The notes: a model not told the origin generated them from the letters alone. Positions 54,053-63,343 are shown, counted from the stretch's first letter. The stretch is DNA of 64,000 nt from Bacillaceae bacterium OF18-1A (GCA_027694045.1 JAQEWB010000001.1:1-64000), one strand, 5' to 3'. Made by a program: numbers and translations.

Positions 54053-54084
54053 GCTCTCTTTTTTTGAAGTATGTAGAGTAAAAG

Positions 54085-54240
54085 ACTGCTAAAGCAGCCT
54101 GATACAAGGGAATGGTGTTGAGTGTGTAGTGTCGAAAATTGAATGTGCCTGAAAGAGGCACTTCATATCGGCTGCAAATGAAAAGAGACACCTTCGCCGA
54201 GTAGGTGTCAGTCGCTTGTCACGTAGGCTCGCTACTTGAC
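54085..54240 (+). other. Tandem stem-loops in an intergenic region
   Basis: Four hairpins in a row: CTGCT/AGCAG (54085-54096), GTGCCT/AGGCAC (54145-54161), GACACCT/AGGTGTC (54187-54209), and GTCACGTAG/CTACTTGAC with one mismatch (54218-54240). No coding frame fits. It could be a structured leader or small RNA upstream of the SWIM gene, or a dispersed repeat unit. I cannot name it. Confidence 0.4.
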
Positions 54241-54307
54241 AGTTAATAGAATAACATGCAGGAATTTGGAAGTCAAAAGGGAATTAAAGGGAAATGGAGG
54301 TGATGTT

Positions 54308-54697
54308 ATGTACGCATATTTATTAAAAGAATTATATAGCTATATTCCGAAATACATTGTTGATAGAGGTTATGAATATTATGAAGATGGGCATGTAGAA
54401 GATGTTGAAATACATGACAATAAAGTGTTTGCGTTTGTAACTGGTAATGCGGGGAATTATGAAGTAATTATCAATCTTGAAGACTTTGCAGAAAGTAGCT
54501 GTGAATGCCCATATGAAAACTATTGTAAACATATGGCGGCAGTTGTTTACGATATTCAAGGTGCTGGTGAGAGTACAGTTAAAGAAAAACTGCAAGGTTT
54601 AGAGAAAGAAGAGTTACTGACAGTATTGAATCGTTTATTGCAAAGTTCGAAAAACGTGCAAGTTGTAGAGAAGATGTTAAAGAATGGGAAACTGTAA
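54308..54697 (+). CDS. SWIM zinc-finger protein
   Basis: A 129-residue protein. The SWIM motif CECPYENYCKH (C-x-C-x5-C-x-H, near residues 77-87) is preceded by the usual beta hairpin (VEIHDNKVFAFVTGNAGNYEV) and the N-terminal pattern IVDRGYEYYEDGHVEDVEI. Proteins with this front half often bind DNA or protein in Swi2/Snf2 or transposon contexts; here the domain stands alone. I chose ATG 54308 with GGAGGTGATG directly upstream. It overlaps in reading with the next gene's leader. Confidence 0.85.
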   Translation: MYAYLLKELYSYIPKYIVDRGYEYYEDGHVEDVEIHDNKVFAFVTGNAGNYEVIINLEDFAESSCECPYENYCKHMAAVVYDIQGAGESTVKEKLQGLEKEELLTVLNRLLQSSKNVQVVEKMLKNGKL

Positions 54698-54722
54698 CTA
54701 TGAAAGAAAAGGCTCGTACATT

Positions 54723-55085
54723 ATGAATGAAATCGATCGTATTATAAAGTGTTGTGGGCAGGATAATGAACTTTTACGCACGTATATTACGTGTTTACTC
54801 CAATTGAAGAAATGTAGCGAAACGTTCGGGCAAATTCAAATACAGTTAAGAAATGACTATTTAGTAAGAGGGATTTGTGAAAGAGAAGTAGATGGGGTAG
54901 TACGGGGAAGTAAAGAATATGAAACATATTTTCTCCCTAAAGTATTGCAGTGGGATTTCCTTAAGAACAATCCACATCTAATTGAAAAAGTGTGTGTAGA
55001 TTTTTTTGCGTATAAGGCATTAAATCTTACAGAGATAGAGTGGAGAGATATTTTAAATTGCGTGGGAAATAAAGTAAAACTTTAA
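54723..55085 (+). CDS. Hypothetical protein whose stop codon lies in a bcr1 repeat
   Basis: A 120-residue soluble protein (MNEIDRIIKCCGQDNELLRT; ITCLLQLKKCSETFGQIQIQ; FLPKVLQWDFLKNNPHLIEK), mostly helical, with several Cys. No family recognised. ATG 54723 lies 26 bases after the SWIM stop. The last codons (KVKL-stop) are contributed by the bcr1-like repeat: the frame runs through ATAAA into GTAAAACTTTAA. The native C-terminus has therefore probably been replaced by a few residues. Confidence 0.65.
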   Translation: MNEIDRIIKCCGQDNELLRTYITCLLQLKKCSETFGQIQIQLRNDYLVRGICEREVDGVVRGSKEYETYFLPKVLQWDFLKNNPHLIEKVCVDFFAYKALNLTEIEWRDILNCVGNKVKL

Positions 55086-55215
55086 TCAGTGGGGGGGCTT
55101 CCCACTGATTGTTAGCCTTCACCAATCGGGCTTTTACGGGGAGTTGATCTCACATTTAACTGTTTTGCTTTAGTATATATGGGTGGGAGTTTACTGCCTG
55201 TTAATGTGGAGTGAA
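55069..55215 (+). repeat. bcr1-like dispersed repeat, copy 3
   Basis: It starts ATAAA-GTAAAACTTTAATCAGTGGG, has the AATCAGTGGG/CCCACTGATT hairpin, TTAGCCTTCACCAATCGGGC, then GGGTGGGAGTTTACTGCCTG and TTAATGTGGAGTG. The left ATAAA is conserved; the right duplication is degenerate. It supplies the stop codon of the gene ending at 55085. Confidence 0.78.
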
Positions 55216-55227
55216 TGATTTATTGTG

Positions 55228-55257
55228 TAAAAAAGCTATTATAAAACTAGCTTTTCG
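55228..55257 (-). terminator. Terminator of atoE
   Basis: On the minus strand AAAAGCTA pairs with TAGCTTTT, followed by TTAC, just after the atoE stop. Confidence 0.75.
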
Positions 55258-55258
55258 T

Positions 55259-56605
55259 TTAAATAAATAAGAAACATAGACTAATGATAAATCCTGCATA
55301 TAACAAGTTCACAACGCAAAATCCCATAATATCACGAGCGCCTAAACCGGCGATTGCTAATGCTGGTAATGCCCAGAAAGGTTGAATTAAATTTGTCCAA
55401 GCATCGCCCCACGCAATTGCCATTGCTGTTTTTGCAGCAGGTACACCAAGTTCAGCGCCAGCTGGAATCATAATTGGTGCTTGTACGGCCCATTGACCGC
55501 CACCAGATGGGACGAAAATATTAACAATGCCAGCACTTAAAAAAGTAAAGAGCGGGAAAGTCGTTTCGTTTGAAATGCTAATAAAGAAGTTAGAAATAGC
55601 TCCTCCAAGTGAAAGTCCTTCACTATTTGCTCCAATCATCATACCCATAATTCCTGCGTAAAATGGAAATTGAAGTAAAATGCCAGAAGCACTTTTCGTA
55701 GAGTCTGAAAAAGCCCGAATATATTGAATCGGAGTCTTGTGGAAAATAAGTCCGGCAATTAATAACATGAAAATAACGATATCGAGTGTAAGGTTAAAGC
55801 CTTTCGTATAAAAATAGTTGAAAATATAAATAAGACCTAGCAATCCAATGCAAAGTGTAATAATGATGCTATTTTCCATTTTTTCCGCGAACGTATTTCT
55901 CTCTATTTCTTGAGCAGCAGCCTCTTCATGGAATACGCTAGGATCTACTGTGATCGTATGTTTTGCATCTGGATGCATCGCCTTATTTATGAGAGGCATC
56001 GTAACTAAAAAGATAATAACTGGAACGAGAGCGTATGGTGAAAATAACGTTTCTGTTATAGGAATCGCTTCTTTAATACTTCCAGCAGTCGTTTTGATTA
56101 ACGTTTCACCGCCTGTTGCTAATGTAAGAGGGATAGAAGCAGAAAGCCCTGCATGCCAAATAAGAAATCCGGAGTAAGAAGAAGCAATTGCTAGTCTATA
56201 ATCTAATCCATCCAACTGTCTTGCTACTTCTTTTGCATATAAAACAGATACAACAATACCAAATCCCCAGTTTATGTATGCTCCTAGTAAACTTACAATT
56301 GAAATGGCAATAATACCTTGTCCATTTGTTTTTGGTAGTTTTGCAGCTTTCGTTAATCCTTTTTTTATGAGGGGAGCGTTTGCTAAAGCAGATCCTGTCA
56401 CGAGTACAAGTGCCATTTGCATAGAAAAGGCAAGCAGTCCCCAAATACCATTGCCCCAATGGTTAATCATCTCGACTGGTGTTTGATGTGTTGCAAACAT
56501 GCCGAAGAAGATAACGAAAACAGTTAATAAACATGATAAAATAAACGGTTCTGGCAAGAAACGTTGCACTAAGGCGACGCAGCCATTTGTAAATGAACGG
56601 AACAA
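55259..56605 (-). CDS. atoE: Short-chain fatty acid transporter (AtoE family)
   Basis: A 448-residue permease with about twelve membrane segments. The start VQRFLPEPFILSCLLTVFVI, the GYSGFLIWHAGLSASIPL-like stretch (ASSYSGFLIWHAGLSAS) and FVPSGGGQWAVQAPIMIPAG are diagnostic for AtoE-type short-chain fatty acid carriers. It imports acetoacetate, butyrate or similar acids. No ato catabolic genes are adjacent. ATG 56605 follows AAGGAGG at 12 bases. It is monocistronic, with its own terminator at 55228. Confidence 0.9.
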   Translation of the reverse strand: MFRSFTNGCVALVQRFLPEPFILSCLLTVFVIFFGMFATHQTPVEMINHWGNGIWGLLAFSMQMALVLVTGSALANAPLIKKGLTKAAKLPKTNGQGIIAISIVSLLGAYINWGFGIVVSVLYAKEVARQLDGLDYRLAIASSYSGFLIWHAGLSASIPLTLATGGETLIKTTAGSIKEAIPITETLFSPYALVPVIIFLVTMPLINKAMHPDAKHTITVDPSVFHEEAAAQEIERNTFAEKMENSIIITLCIGLLGLIYIFNYFYTKGFNLTLDIVIFMLLIAGLIFHKTPIQYIRAFSDSTKSASGILLQFPFYAGIMGMMIGANSEGLSLGGAISNFFISISNETTFPLFTFLSAGIVNIFVPSGGGQWAVQAPIMIPAGAELGVPAAKTAMAIAWGDAWTNLIQPFWALPALAIAGLGARDIMGFCVVNLLYAGFIISLCFLFI

Positions 56606-57094
56606 AATAGATCAACCTCCTTATGTATATGTATTACAATTATTCGAGGTTATTTCAGTAATCCCTTTTAATGTATAGAAAATTCAGGTAATTAAAAGGT
56701 ACTTGAAGTTACAGGAACAGACGTTGTTGCTTTCTGTTACGGACTGATTGAAGAGGTGAAAACTTCTGTTGATCTCTATTAAGAAACGTTCGATCAAAAG
56801 GTGGATAAGGCTATGAAAAAATAGAAGGAGTAAACAATCTTTCCAATCGGCGGATGGTTGCAATGATTTTTTTGAAAATAAGTAAACTCCTATATATGGA
56901 TGTTTGTAGGAACTCGCTACATCGCTATCAAGCTAAGTTTATGCAATATGATATTCATGTAAAGTATAGCATTATATTATAAAATTTCTAAACTATTAAT
57001 CTACTACATAAGTACAAGCAGCCAACCCAATATGTTCATAGTATATTGTACTTGAATCTATTGTTTTAAATTCTATATTGAAAGGAATAATAGC
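56606..57094. other. Long intergenic region
   Basis: No supported gene. Short open stretches (for example TDVVAFCYGLIEEVKTSVDL near 56725-56790) have no start signal and no recognisable match, so they may be debris of a decayed gene. The region ends in the ribosome binding site of the GMC oxidoreductase. Confidence 0.4.
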
Positions 57095-58846
57095 ATGTCA
57101 AAAAAATATATTTTTGATTATATTGTAATTGGTGCTGGCACTGCTGGAGGGATAATTGCTAAAGAATTAACGGATGATAAATGTACTTCCGTGCTTGTTC
57201 TTGAAGCTGGAACAAACATGACAGAGGAATTAAGCAGTCCTAATCTTATAGTTTCAGTTTTAAATGCTAGTAATAATAGGCATTCATTTAATGTCACTAC
57301 TATCATTGAGGAAACGATTGGTCGTCAGTTCATAACATCAAGTGGTCGTGCCATTGGAGGAAGTTCTGAACATAATCAGATGTTAGCTGTGCGTGGTAGC
57401 CGTGATCTTTATGATGCATGGGCAAAATTAGTCGATAATAATGCATGGAATTATGATAGCATTCGCTCATTATTTATTAAAAATGAAACTTATACAGGAA
57501 TGACACAAAGTCCTCAAGAACGTGGAAGTGACGGTCCTATTTTTATTAGACAACAAAATATTCCTAATCAAGGATTAATCCAAACCTTAGCACAAGCCAG
57601 TTCAGAAGTCTTTGATATCCCAATTGAAGAGGATTACAATACAGGAATAAGAGATGTTATAGCCCAAAAAGGTCAATATATTCAAAAGTTAGAAAATGGA
57701 AAACTGGTTCGTTCTTCGACAGCGACTGGATATTTAAACGATCAAATTGTCACTCAAGGAAATGAATTCCAAGCTGATGAATTTGGAGTTGATCAGAGAA
57801 AATTGGCCATCTTTTCAAAAACAACAGTGGATAAAATTTTATTTAAAGAAAAAAAGGGAGTTAACATTGCTGTTGGTGTTCAATATGTTAGGAATGGGGT
57901 GTCGCAACGAAGTTATGCCCGAAAAGGAATTATCGTCTCAGCAGGTCAATTTTCCTCCGTCATACTTCAGCGCTCAGGTATTGGTAGATCCCAAGATTTA
58001 GCTAAAGCTGGCATAGCAACTTTAGTAGAAAGCCCTCAAGTCGGATACAACTTCCAAACACACTATTCTGTCGGTATGGGGATTAGAGTGGAAACAGGAA
58101 GACTTCTTCAGGTATTGGCCGCTGATCCTAATCAGCCAGGAGCATTTGGAGCATTTAAAAAAGTCAATAACCCTATTGGTGGCCGGCGCCTTCAATTATT
58201 AGGTCTCCCACTTCCATTTTTTGTACCCAGTCAGGAAATTGCGATTAATGGTTGGGATTTTAATGAGACAGATCCTAGTAATATTATGAGTATCGGAATT
58301 GTGGATGTAAATCCAAGAAGCCGAGGTACGGTCATGGTTGCCCATAGCGATCCAGAGGCATACCCAACTATTGATTTAAACCCGTTGGCAAATTTAGATG
58401 ATTTAAATTTCATGGTGGATCAATATATTGAGACGTATAACATGATTGTTAGAGCGCGTGAACTCGATCCAGGGGGTATCTATCAGGTAGTCTTTCCTGA
58501 TGAAAGTATGTTCCAAATTCCGGATGAGAATGAAAAGCGGGCTAAATTGGCTGGTTTTGTTAGAGCTTCGTATTCCCTTTTTACTCACTTCGGAGGGCAA
58601 TGTAAGATGGGGAAAAATATTAAAGAAGGAGTTCTTGATGGATTCCTGAATGTCTTTGGAACCCAAAATCTTAAAGTTGCTGACCTTTCCATTTCTCCGA
58701 TATTGCCGGATGGCAATACGTCAATACCAGCTCAAATGATAGGGTTGAATGCAGTACGTTTTATTCTAGGGGAGCCTTGCCCATATGTGGTGAATGATAA
58801 AGAAATTAAGGATTATGAATGTAAAGTGATAAGAGATAAGAAATAA
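57095..58846 (+). CDS. GMC-family FAD oxidoreductase
   Basis: A 583-residue flavoprotein: FAD-binding DYIVIGAGTAGGIIAKEL (residues 9-26), the GMC signature GRAIGGSSEHNQML (near 87-100), GIIVSAGQFSSVILQRSGIG (second signature) and a C-terminal active-site region THFGGQCKMG (His) with PDGNTSIPAQMIG (Asn). It oxidises an alcohol, perhaps a sugar or sterol-like substrate, with electrons to oxygen or another acceptor. ATG 57095 has AAAGG upstream. It stands alone between long gaps, and its codon use looks slightly richer in G/C than its neighbours, so it may be acquired. Confidence 0.9.
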   Translation: MSKKYIFDYIVIGAGTAGGIIAKELTDDKCTSVLVLEAGTNMTEELSSPNLIVSVLNASNNRHSFNVTTIIEETIGRQFITSSGRAIGGSSEHNQMLAVRGSRDLYDAWAKLVDNNAWNYDSIRSLFIKNETYTGMTQSPQERGSDGPIFIRQQNIPNQGLIQTLAQASSEVFDIPIEEDYNTGIRDVIAQKGQYIQKLENGKLVRSSTATGYLNDQIVTQGNEFQADEFGVDQRKLAIFSKTTVDKILFKEKKGVNIAVGVQYVRNGVSQRSYARKGIIVSAGQFSSVILQRSGIGRSQDLAKAGIATLVESPQVGYNFQTHYSVGMGIRVETGRLLQVLAADPNQPGAFGAFKKVNNPIGGRRLQLLGLPLPFFVPSQEIAINGWDFNETDPSNIMSIGIVDVNPRSRGTVMVAHSDPEAYPTIDLNPLANLDDLNFMVDQYIETYNMIVRARELDPGGIYQVVFPDESMFQIPDENEKRAKLAGFVRASYSLFTHFGGQCKMGKNIKEGVLDGFLNVFGTQNLKVADLSISPILPDGNTSIPAQMIGLNAVRFILGEPCPYVVNDKEIKDYECKVIRDKK

Positions 58847-59158
58847 AAAATAAAAAAAGAGTCTCTCTTTATCAAAAAAGATCTTTTTTAGATATATTGA
58901 CGTTTCAGCACAATATATCCATTACTAGTCATAAATGCGAGGCTTAAACTTCTGCGAATGGTAACCAATTTAGTATTGTTGTTCTGTTTTTTCTAATAAA
59001 TCATTTTTTCATATACTGATGCAATAGGTTGTGTTGGAATGTTCGGAATCGACAAATATATTGAGTGGTTATAGATCCATCATAACTACAATCATCATAA
59101 GTGAAATGATCAATCTAGTTCGTGGCTATAGGTTTATTGTAAATAAAACCTGTTAATA
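58847..59158. other. Intergenic region
   Basis: Just after the GMC stop, AAAAAAGA and TCTTTTTT can pair as a weak terminator (about 58853-58889). A 35-codon open stretch on the minus strand (59008-59114) has no start and no known match. Nothing else is visible. Confidence 0.4.
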
Positions 59159-59188
59159 AAAAAGCTTCCACTACTGTGGAAGCTTCTC
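59159..59188 (-). terminator. Terminator overlapping the serine hydrolase stop
   Basis: On the minus strand AAGCTTCCACAG/TAGTGGAAGCTT forms the stem, followed by TTTTTATT. The last codons of the gene lie in it. Confidence 0.8.
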
Positions 59189-60430
59189 CAAATGATGTGC
59201 AATATCCACATACATATTTGAGTAAACTGAATGTATTTCATTGCTTGGCGTGGCGTTAGAAGAGAAGTGAACGATTACCATATTCGCTTTCGGGTCGATG
59301 TAAAGTGTTTGTCCGTAACTGCCTAACACTTCAAAAGCACCTTGTTCATTGTGCGGAATCCACCATTGATTATGATAAGAAATAGAAGCACCACTGCCAA
59401 TTGCGAGTTCGCCTTCTTGTACATTTTGTACACGTTCTGTAATAGAAGAAGGGACGATTTGTCTTCCGTTATATTCCCCGTTATTTAATAATAATTGTCC
59501 GAATCTCGCCATATCTCTAGCAGTTGCATTTAAGCCAGCGCTAGCTTGTTCTACTTTTGTTTCATCTGTAACGTAATACGCGTTTTCTTCCATACCAATT
59601 TGAGACCAAATGCGTTCACTTACATTCTCAGCTAACGATTTGCCTGTAATGGTTCTAATAATCCAAGCGAGCGTTTCTGTTGAGCCGTTATTGTAAGAAA
59701 AAGCGGAACCAGGTGGTGCTGTTTCTTCGGCTTCTCGCAACATATCATAAATTTTCATCGGGCCAGTGTAATTTTTACCACGGGGTAAAATGTTACTAGC
59801 TAAATATAGTTGGGCATCTTGATTTTCTAGCCCAGGCTGCACATAGCCGTGAGTTGGGTACTCTGCCGAAACTTGCATGTCCATTAGTTGCTGAAGTGTT
59901 GCTTTTCCGAACGGTGTATTTTTTAATTCTTTTATGTAACTGTCAGCTGTCTTTTTCATATTAATACGATTCTCTTCAGCGAGAGATTGTATAATTGCCC
60001 CAGTAAATACTTTTGCCAATGACGCCATTCCATGAGGTTCATTTTGTTTATACCCATTGAGATATCGTTCATAAACAAGTTGTCCATTATGTACAACGAC
60101 AAAAGCATCTGTTTTGTTATCGTCTAACAGTTTTTTTAGCGGAGTTGTATTTCCAAAGCTACGCTGAACAGCAAAATCGTCTAAGTTTTGTAGCGCAGTA
60201 GGGAAGTGAGCAATTTGATCGGGATTATTTTTCACTTCATTTATGAAAGTGAATTCTTTCATATGTGTGTACGACCAACGTAAATAAGGATCATTTAACC
60301 AATTTTCCTTCGTTACGTTATTTTTCGATGGGGTCGTTTTATTATGTTTGAAGTATGTAAAACCAAGCCCTGTAATTACAAATATGAATGTTAGTATAAG
60401 TAAGAGTAGGGGAGATTTTTTTAGTTTCAT
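59171..60430 (-). CDS. Membrane-anchored serine hydrolase (beta-lactamase/class C fold)
   Basis: A 419-residue protein with an N-terminal membrane anchor (residues about 8-26, LLLLILTFIFVITGLGFTYF) and an extracellular serine hydrolase domain: SxxK as SLAK (near 136-139, GMASLAKVF), YxN as SYN (FSYNNGSTE, near 245), and a C-terminal strand GSYGQTLYIDPKANMVIVHF. Family members include D-Ala-D-Ala peptidase-like and esterase-type enzymes; the substrate is unknown. ATG 60430 has AAGGAGGGAC upstream. It is monocistronic. Confidence 0.88.
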   Translation of the reverse strand: MKLKKSPLLLLILTFIFVITGLGFTYFKHNKTTPSKNNVTKENWLNDPYLRWSYTHMKEFTFINEVKNNPDQIAHFPTALQNLDDFAVQRSFGNTTPLKKLLDDNKTDAFVVVHNGQLVYERYLNGYKQNEPHGMASLAKVFTGAIIQSLAEENRINMKKTADSYIKELKNTPFGKATLQQLMDMQVSAEYPTHGYVQPGLENQDAQLYLASNILPRGKNYTGPMKIYDMLREAEETAPPGSAFSYNNGSTETLAWIIRTITGKSLAENVSERIWSQIGMEENAYYVTDETKVEQASAGLNATARDMARFGQLLLNNGEYNGRQIVPSSITERVQNVQEGELAIGSGASISYHNQWWIPHNEQGAFEVLGSYGQTLYIDPKANMVIVHFSSNATPSNEIHSVYSNMYVDIAHHLEKLPQ

Positions 60431-60513
60431 ATATGTCCCTCCTTTTGATTTCTATTATCCCGCTAATTAAAGTTTCACTTTATAAGTATACGCTTCTATT
60501 AAAAGAAACACAA

Positions 60514-60551
60514 AATAAGGAAAGTAAACGGGGAAGTTTACTTTCCTTATT
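60514..60551. terminator. Terminator between convergently or serially read genes
   Basis: AATAAGGAAAGTAAAC pairs perfectly with GTTTACTTTCCTTATT around GGGGAA. It lies just after the MFS stop on the minus strand. Confidence 0.85.
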
Positions 60552-60555
60552 CACG

Positions 60556-61755
60556 TTAAGCGGAAATTTGTCCGTCTGTACGTTGTTTCTTGAATTTTTG
60601 TTTTCGTCCATGTAATCCATAATAGAGAAGTAAAGTGAATGCAACGATAATAGATGCGATAAAATACATATTATGGTAACTTGATTGCGCTGCGACGATA
60701 CCTAAAACGAATGATCCAAAACCGAGACCACTATCAAAGAATGAGAAGTACGTAGCTGTCGCAGAACCACGTCGATGGTTTGCAGCGGCAGAAATTGCAA
60801 TCGTTTGGAAACTTGGAATTAATGTTCCGTAACCTAAACCGATTAACATACCTGCGCCAAGGAACCAAAATGAAGTTTGCGCTTGGCTTAAAATGAACAT
60901 ACCAATTGTGAAAATAATGATTGCTGGGTAAACAAGTACATTTTCACCGAAGCGATCAAAAATCTTTCCTGTAAATGGACGAGAAATGACAACAACAAGT
61001 GCGTATAAAACAAAGAAGTAACTAGCAACTTCGCCTAAACCGAGCTCTTTCGCATAAATAGGAATAAAGGATAAAATACCACTATAAGAAAAGGCTAAAA
61101 CAAATCCTGTCAGAGCAATCGGAATAGAGGCAGGTTCAAGTAAGTCTTTCCATTTCATTTTTTCTCGTTTTTGTTTGCTCACTGGTACTTCATGCGGAAT
61201 ATTTACAAGTAGTCCTAATAAAAATGCAAGCAATGAAAATACAGAACAAACGATAAATAGTACAGTGAATGAAAAATGAGAAATAATTGTTAAACCTAAA
61301 AAAGGACCAATTACCATCGGCAGACTCATAAATACGCCGAAATAGGCAAGTGCTTCGCCTCTTCTATGAGCTGGCGCAACATCTGTGACAATCGTACCAG
61401 TTGCTGTTGTTGCCATCCCGAACCCAATACCATGTAAGAAGCGAAGGGCAAGTAATAAAAATAAACTCTGTGCACCGAAATACATAACAGTAGCAGCTAA
61501 AAATAATGAAAGTGAAATAAATAAAATTTTCTTTCTCCCTAATTCATCGAGCCATTTTCCTGTAAATGGTCTACATAAAACAGATGAAATAAGAAAAACA
61601 GTTGCAACTAAACCAATTTCCTCAGGTTTTCCTTTTAGGCCGTCTATTACATAAATAGGCAGAGTAGTCATAAGCATATAAAATGTTAAAAAGAGAAATA
61701 GACTACTAAAACAAGTTCCGAGGAAATCCTTCGTCCAAAGTTTTTCACTTTGCAT
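60556..61755 (-). CDS. MFS transporter (drug efflux type)
   Basis: A 399-residue, twelve-helix major facilitator. The loop 2-3 motif GKWLDELGRKKIL (motif A), the TM4 Arg region RFLHGIGFGMATTATGTIV (motif B) and the TM5 stretch VIGPFLGLTI (motif C-like GP) mark it as an antiporter-type efflux pump. ATG 61755 follows GGAGGG at 6 bases. It is encoded 15 bases after a MarR gene in the same direction, so its expression is probably controlled by that regulator. Confidence 0.9.
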   Translation of the reverse strand: MQSEKLWTKDFLGTCFSSLFLFLTFYMLMTTLPIYVIDGLKGKPEEIGLVATVFLISSVLCRPFTGKWLDELGRKKILFISLSLFLAATVMYFGAQSLFLLLALRFLHGIGFGMATTATGTIVTDVAPAHRRGEALAYFGVFMSLPMVIGPFLGLTIISHFSFTVLFIVCSVFSLLAFLLGLLVNIPHEVPVSKQKREKMKWKDLLEPASIPIALTGFVLAFSYSGILSFIPIYAKELGLGEVASYFFVLYALVVVISRPFTGKIFDRFGENVLVYPAIIIFTIGMFILSQAQTSFWFLGAGMLIGLGYGTLIPSFQTIAISAAANHRRGSATATYFSFFDSGLGFGSFVLGIVAAQSSYHNMYFIASIIVAFTLLLYYGLHGRKQKFKKQRTDGQISA

Positions 61756-61770
61756 CGTCATCCCTCCAAT

Positions 61771-62190
61771 TTAATTATTTAAATTTTTAATAACTCGTTG
61801 TAACACTTGAAAAGCTTGATGTAACTCATCTTCGTTAATATTCTCAAGTGCCTTTTCTTCGAAAGCATCAACTTCTTCTTGCCATACCGGAATCATTTCT
61901 ATCGCTGTTTCTGATAAAGAAATGAGCTTCTCACGGCGATCTTTTCCTTCCGTACGAATAATCCAACCCATCGTTTCCATACGTGTTAACGTGCGGGTCA
62001 TCGTTGGTGATTCAACATTTAAATACTGACATAGCTCTGTTTGGGTACAAGATCCAGTTTGATTAATACGGAAAATGACAGCCCATTGCGCACTGAATAA
62101 TCCTGTTGGAGATACGCGTTCATTAAATTTCTTCGTGAATTTTCGAGAAGTTTGGCTAACGATGTGAAAAAAATGTTGTTTTTCGTCCAT
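61771..62190 (-). CDS. MarR-family transcriptional regulator
   Basis: A 139-residue winged-helix repressor: FSAQWAVIFRINQTGSCTQTE, LCQYLNVESPTMTRTLTRME, MGWIIRTEGKDRREKLISLS (the wing D-R-R-E motif) and a C-terminal dimer helix. I chose ATG 62190 (MDEKQHFF) after GAAAGGATC. It precedes the MFS gene in one operon, and the perfect palindrome TAGTTA-N6-TAACTA at 62211-62228 lies just upstream, which suits autorepression relieved by a toxic compound. Confidence 0.9.
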   Translation of the reverse strand: MDEKQHFFHIVSQTSRKFTKKFNERVSPTGLFSAQWAVIFRINQTGSCTQTELCQYLNVESPTMTRTLTRMETMGWIIRTEGKDRREKLISLSETAIEMIPVWQEEVDAFEEKALENINEDELHQAFQVLQRVIKNLNN

Positions 62191-62210
62191 ATATTTTGAT
62201 CCTTTCAAAT

Positions 62211-62228
62211 TAGTTACCTAGCTAACTA
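62211..62228. promoter_or_regulatory. Candidate MarR operator
   Basis: Inverted repeat TAGTTA - CCTAGC - TAACTA, 20 bases before the MarR start codon. Confidence 0.7.
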
Positions 62229-62379
62229 TATCCTTTTTTTCTATAATTGTCTAGTAATAGACATGTTGTATTATGTAAAAAATTCGTATCGTTTTTCTGT
62301 TGAGAACATACATTCTACATGGTATTCTTTAATTAAGTAAAGAATTTTCTTTCTATTGAAAAGAATGGGGGAACTTGTG

Positions 62380-63282
62380 ATGATTAAGCCTGCAACAATG
62401 GAGTTTGTTTCACTATCGAACGGAGAAACGATTGCGTATCAGGAAGTTGGAAGGCAAAATACAGAAATTCTTGTACTTATTCATGGAAACATGACATCGT
62501 CACAACATTGGGATTTAGTTATTGAAAAGTTACAAAATCAATATCATATTTACGCTCTTGATTTAAGAGGATTTGGACAATCAACGTATAATAAATCGAT
62601 AGACTCATTACAAGACTTCGCAGAAGATGTAAAACTATTTATTGATCAATTACACTTAAAGAAATTTTCATTAATGGGATGGTCAATGGGTGGTGGCGTC
62701 GCGATGCAATTTACAGCGAATCATCCAACTTTTGTAGAAAGATTAATTTTAGTAGAATCGGTAGGAATGAAAGGATATCCAATCTTTAAAAAAGATATTA
62801 ATGGGCAACCGATCATAGCGAGTTTATTAAAAACGAAAGAAGAAATTGCGCAAGATCCAATACAAATCGCGCCCGTGCTAGACGCGATAAAAAATATGAA
62901 CAAATTATATTACCGTACAGTATGGAATCTATTAATATATACACATAATCAACCTGAACCGGATCGGTATGAGAAGTATTTAGATGATATGTTAACGCAG
63001 CGTAATTTTGTTGATGTGAATTATGCGCTCATTACATTTAATATTTCAGATGAACATAATGGAGTTGTAGAAGGAAATAAACAAATTCATAACATTAAGG
63101 CTCCAACACTTGTTATACAAGGTGATAGAGATTACGTCGTACCGCAAGTAGTTGGTGAGGAATTAGCAAAACATTTGCCGCATGCGGAGCTAAAGGTGCT
63201 AGAAGATTGCGGACACTCACCGTTTATTGATTGTTTAGATGTATTTATAAAACACGTAGAGGATTGGTTAGAGCAAAAATAA
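62380..63282 (+). CDS. Alpha/beta hydrolase
   Basis: A 300-residue hydrolase. The oxyanion turn is LIHGNMTSSQHWD, the nucleophile elbow is GWSMGGG (Ser near residue 105), the acid lies in QGDRDYVVPQ, and the catalytic His is in DCGHSPF near 278. Overall layout is close to soluble haloperoxidase/esterase-like hydrolases. The substrate is unknown. I chose ATG 62380 (MIKPATMEFVS) with GGGGGAA 7 bases upstream. It is divergent from the MarR-MFS operon. Confidence 0.9.
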   Translation: MIKPATMEFVSLSNGETIAYQEVGRQNTEILVLIHGNMTSSQHWDLVIEKLQNQYHIYALDLRGFGQSTYNKSIDSLQDFAEDVKLFIDQLHLKKFSLMGWSMGGGVAMQFTANHPTFVERLILVESVGMKGYPIFKKDINGQPIIASLLKTKEEIAQDPIQIAPVLDAIKNMNKLYYRTVWNLLIYTHNQPEPDRYEKYLDDMLTQRNFVDVNYALITFNISDEHNGVVEGNKQIHNIKAPTLVIQGDRDYVVPQVVGEELAKHLPHAELKVLEDCGHSPFIDCLDVFIKHVEDWLEQK

Positions 63283-63343
63283 TCCCCAAAATGAAAAGTA
63301 TTGCATACACTATAGCATTTGTATGTAAAAGGGGAGATTACCA

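Noticed and set aside
56700..56820. Possible decayed coding fragment upstream of the GMC gene
   Set aside because: Frames are interrupted and I could not match them to a family, so no pseudogene is claimed.
59008..59114. Minus-strand 35-codon open stretch
   Set aside because: No start codon with a ribosome binding site and no recognisable similarity; too short to call a pseudogene.
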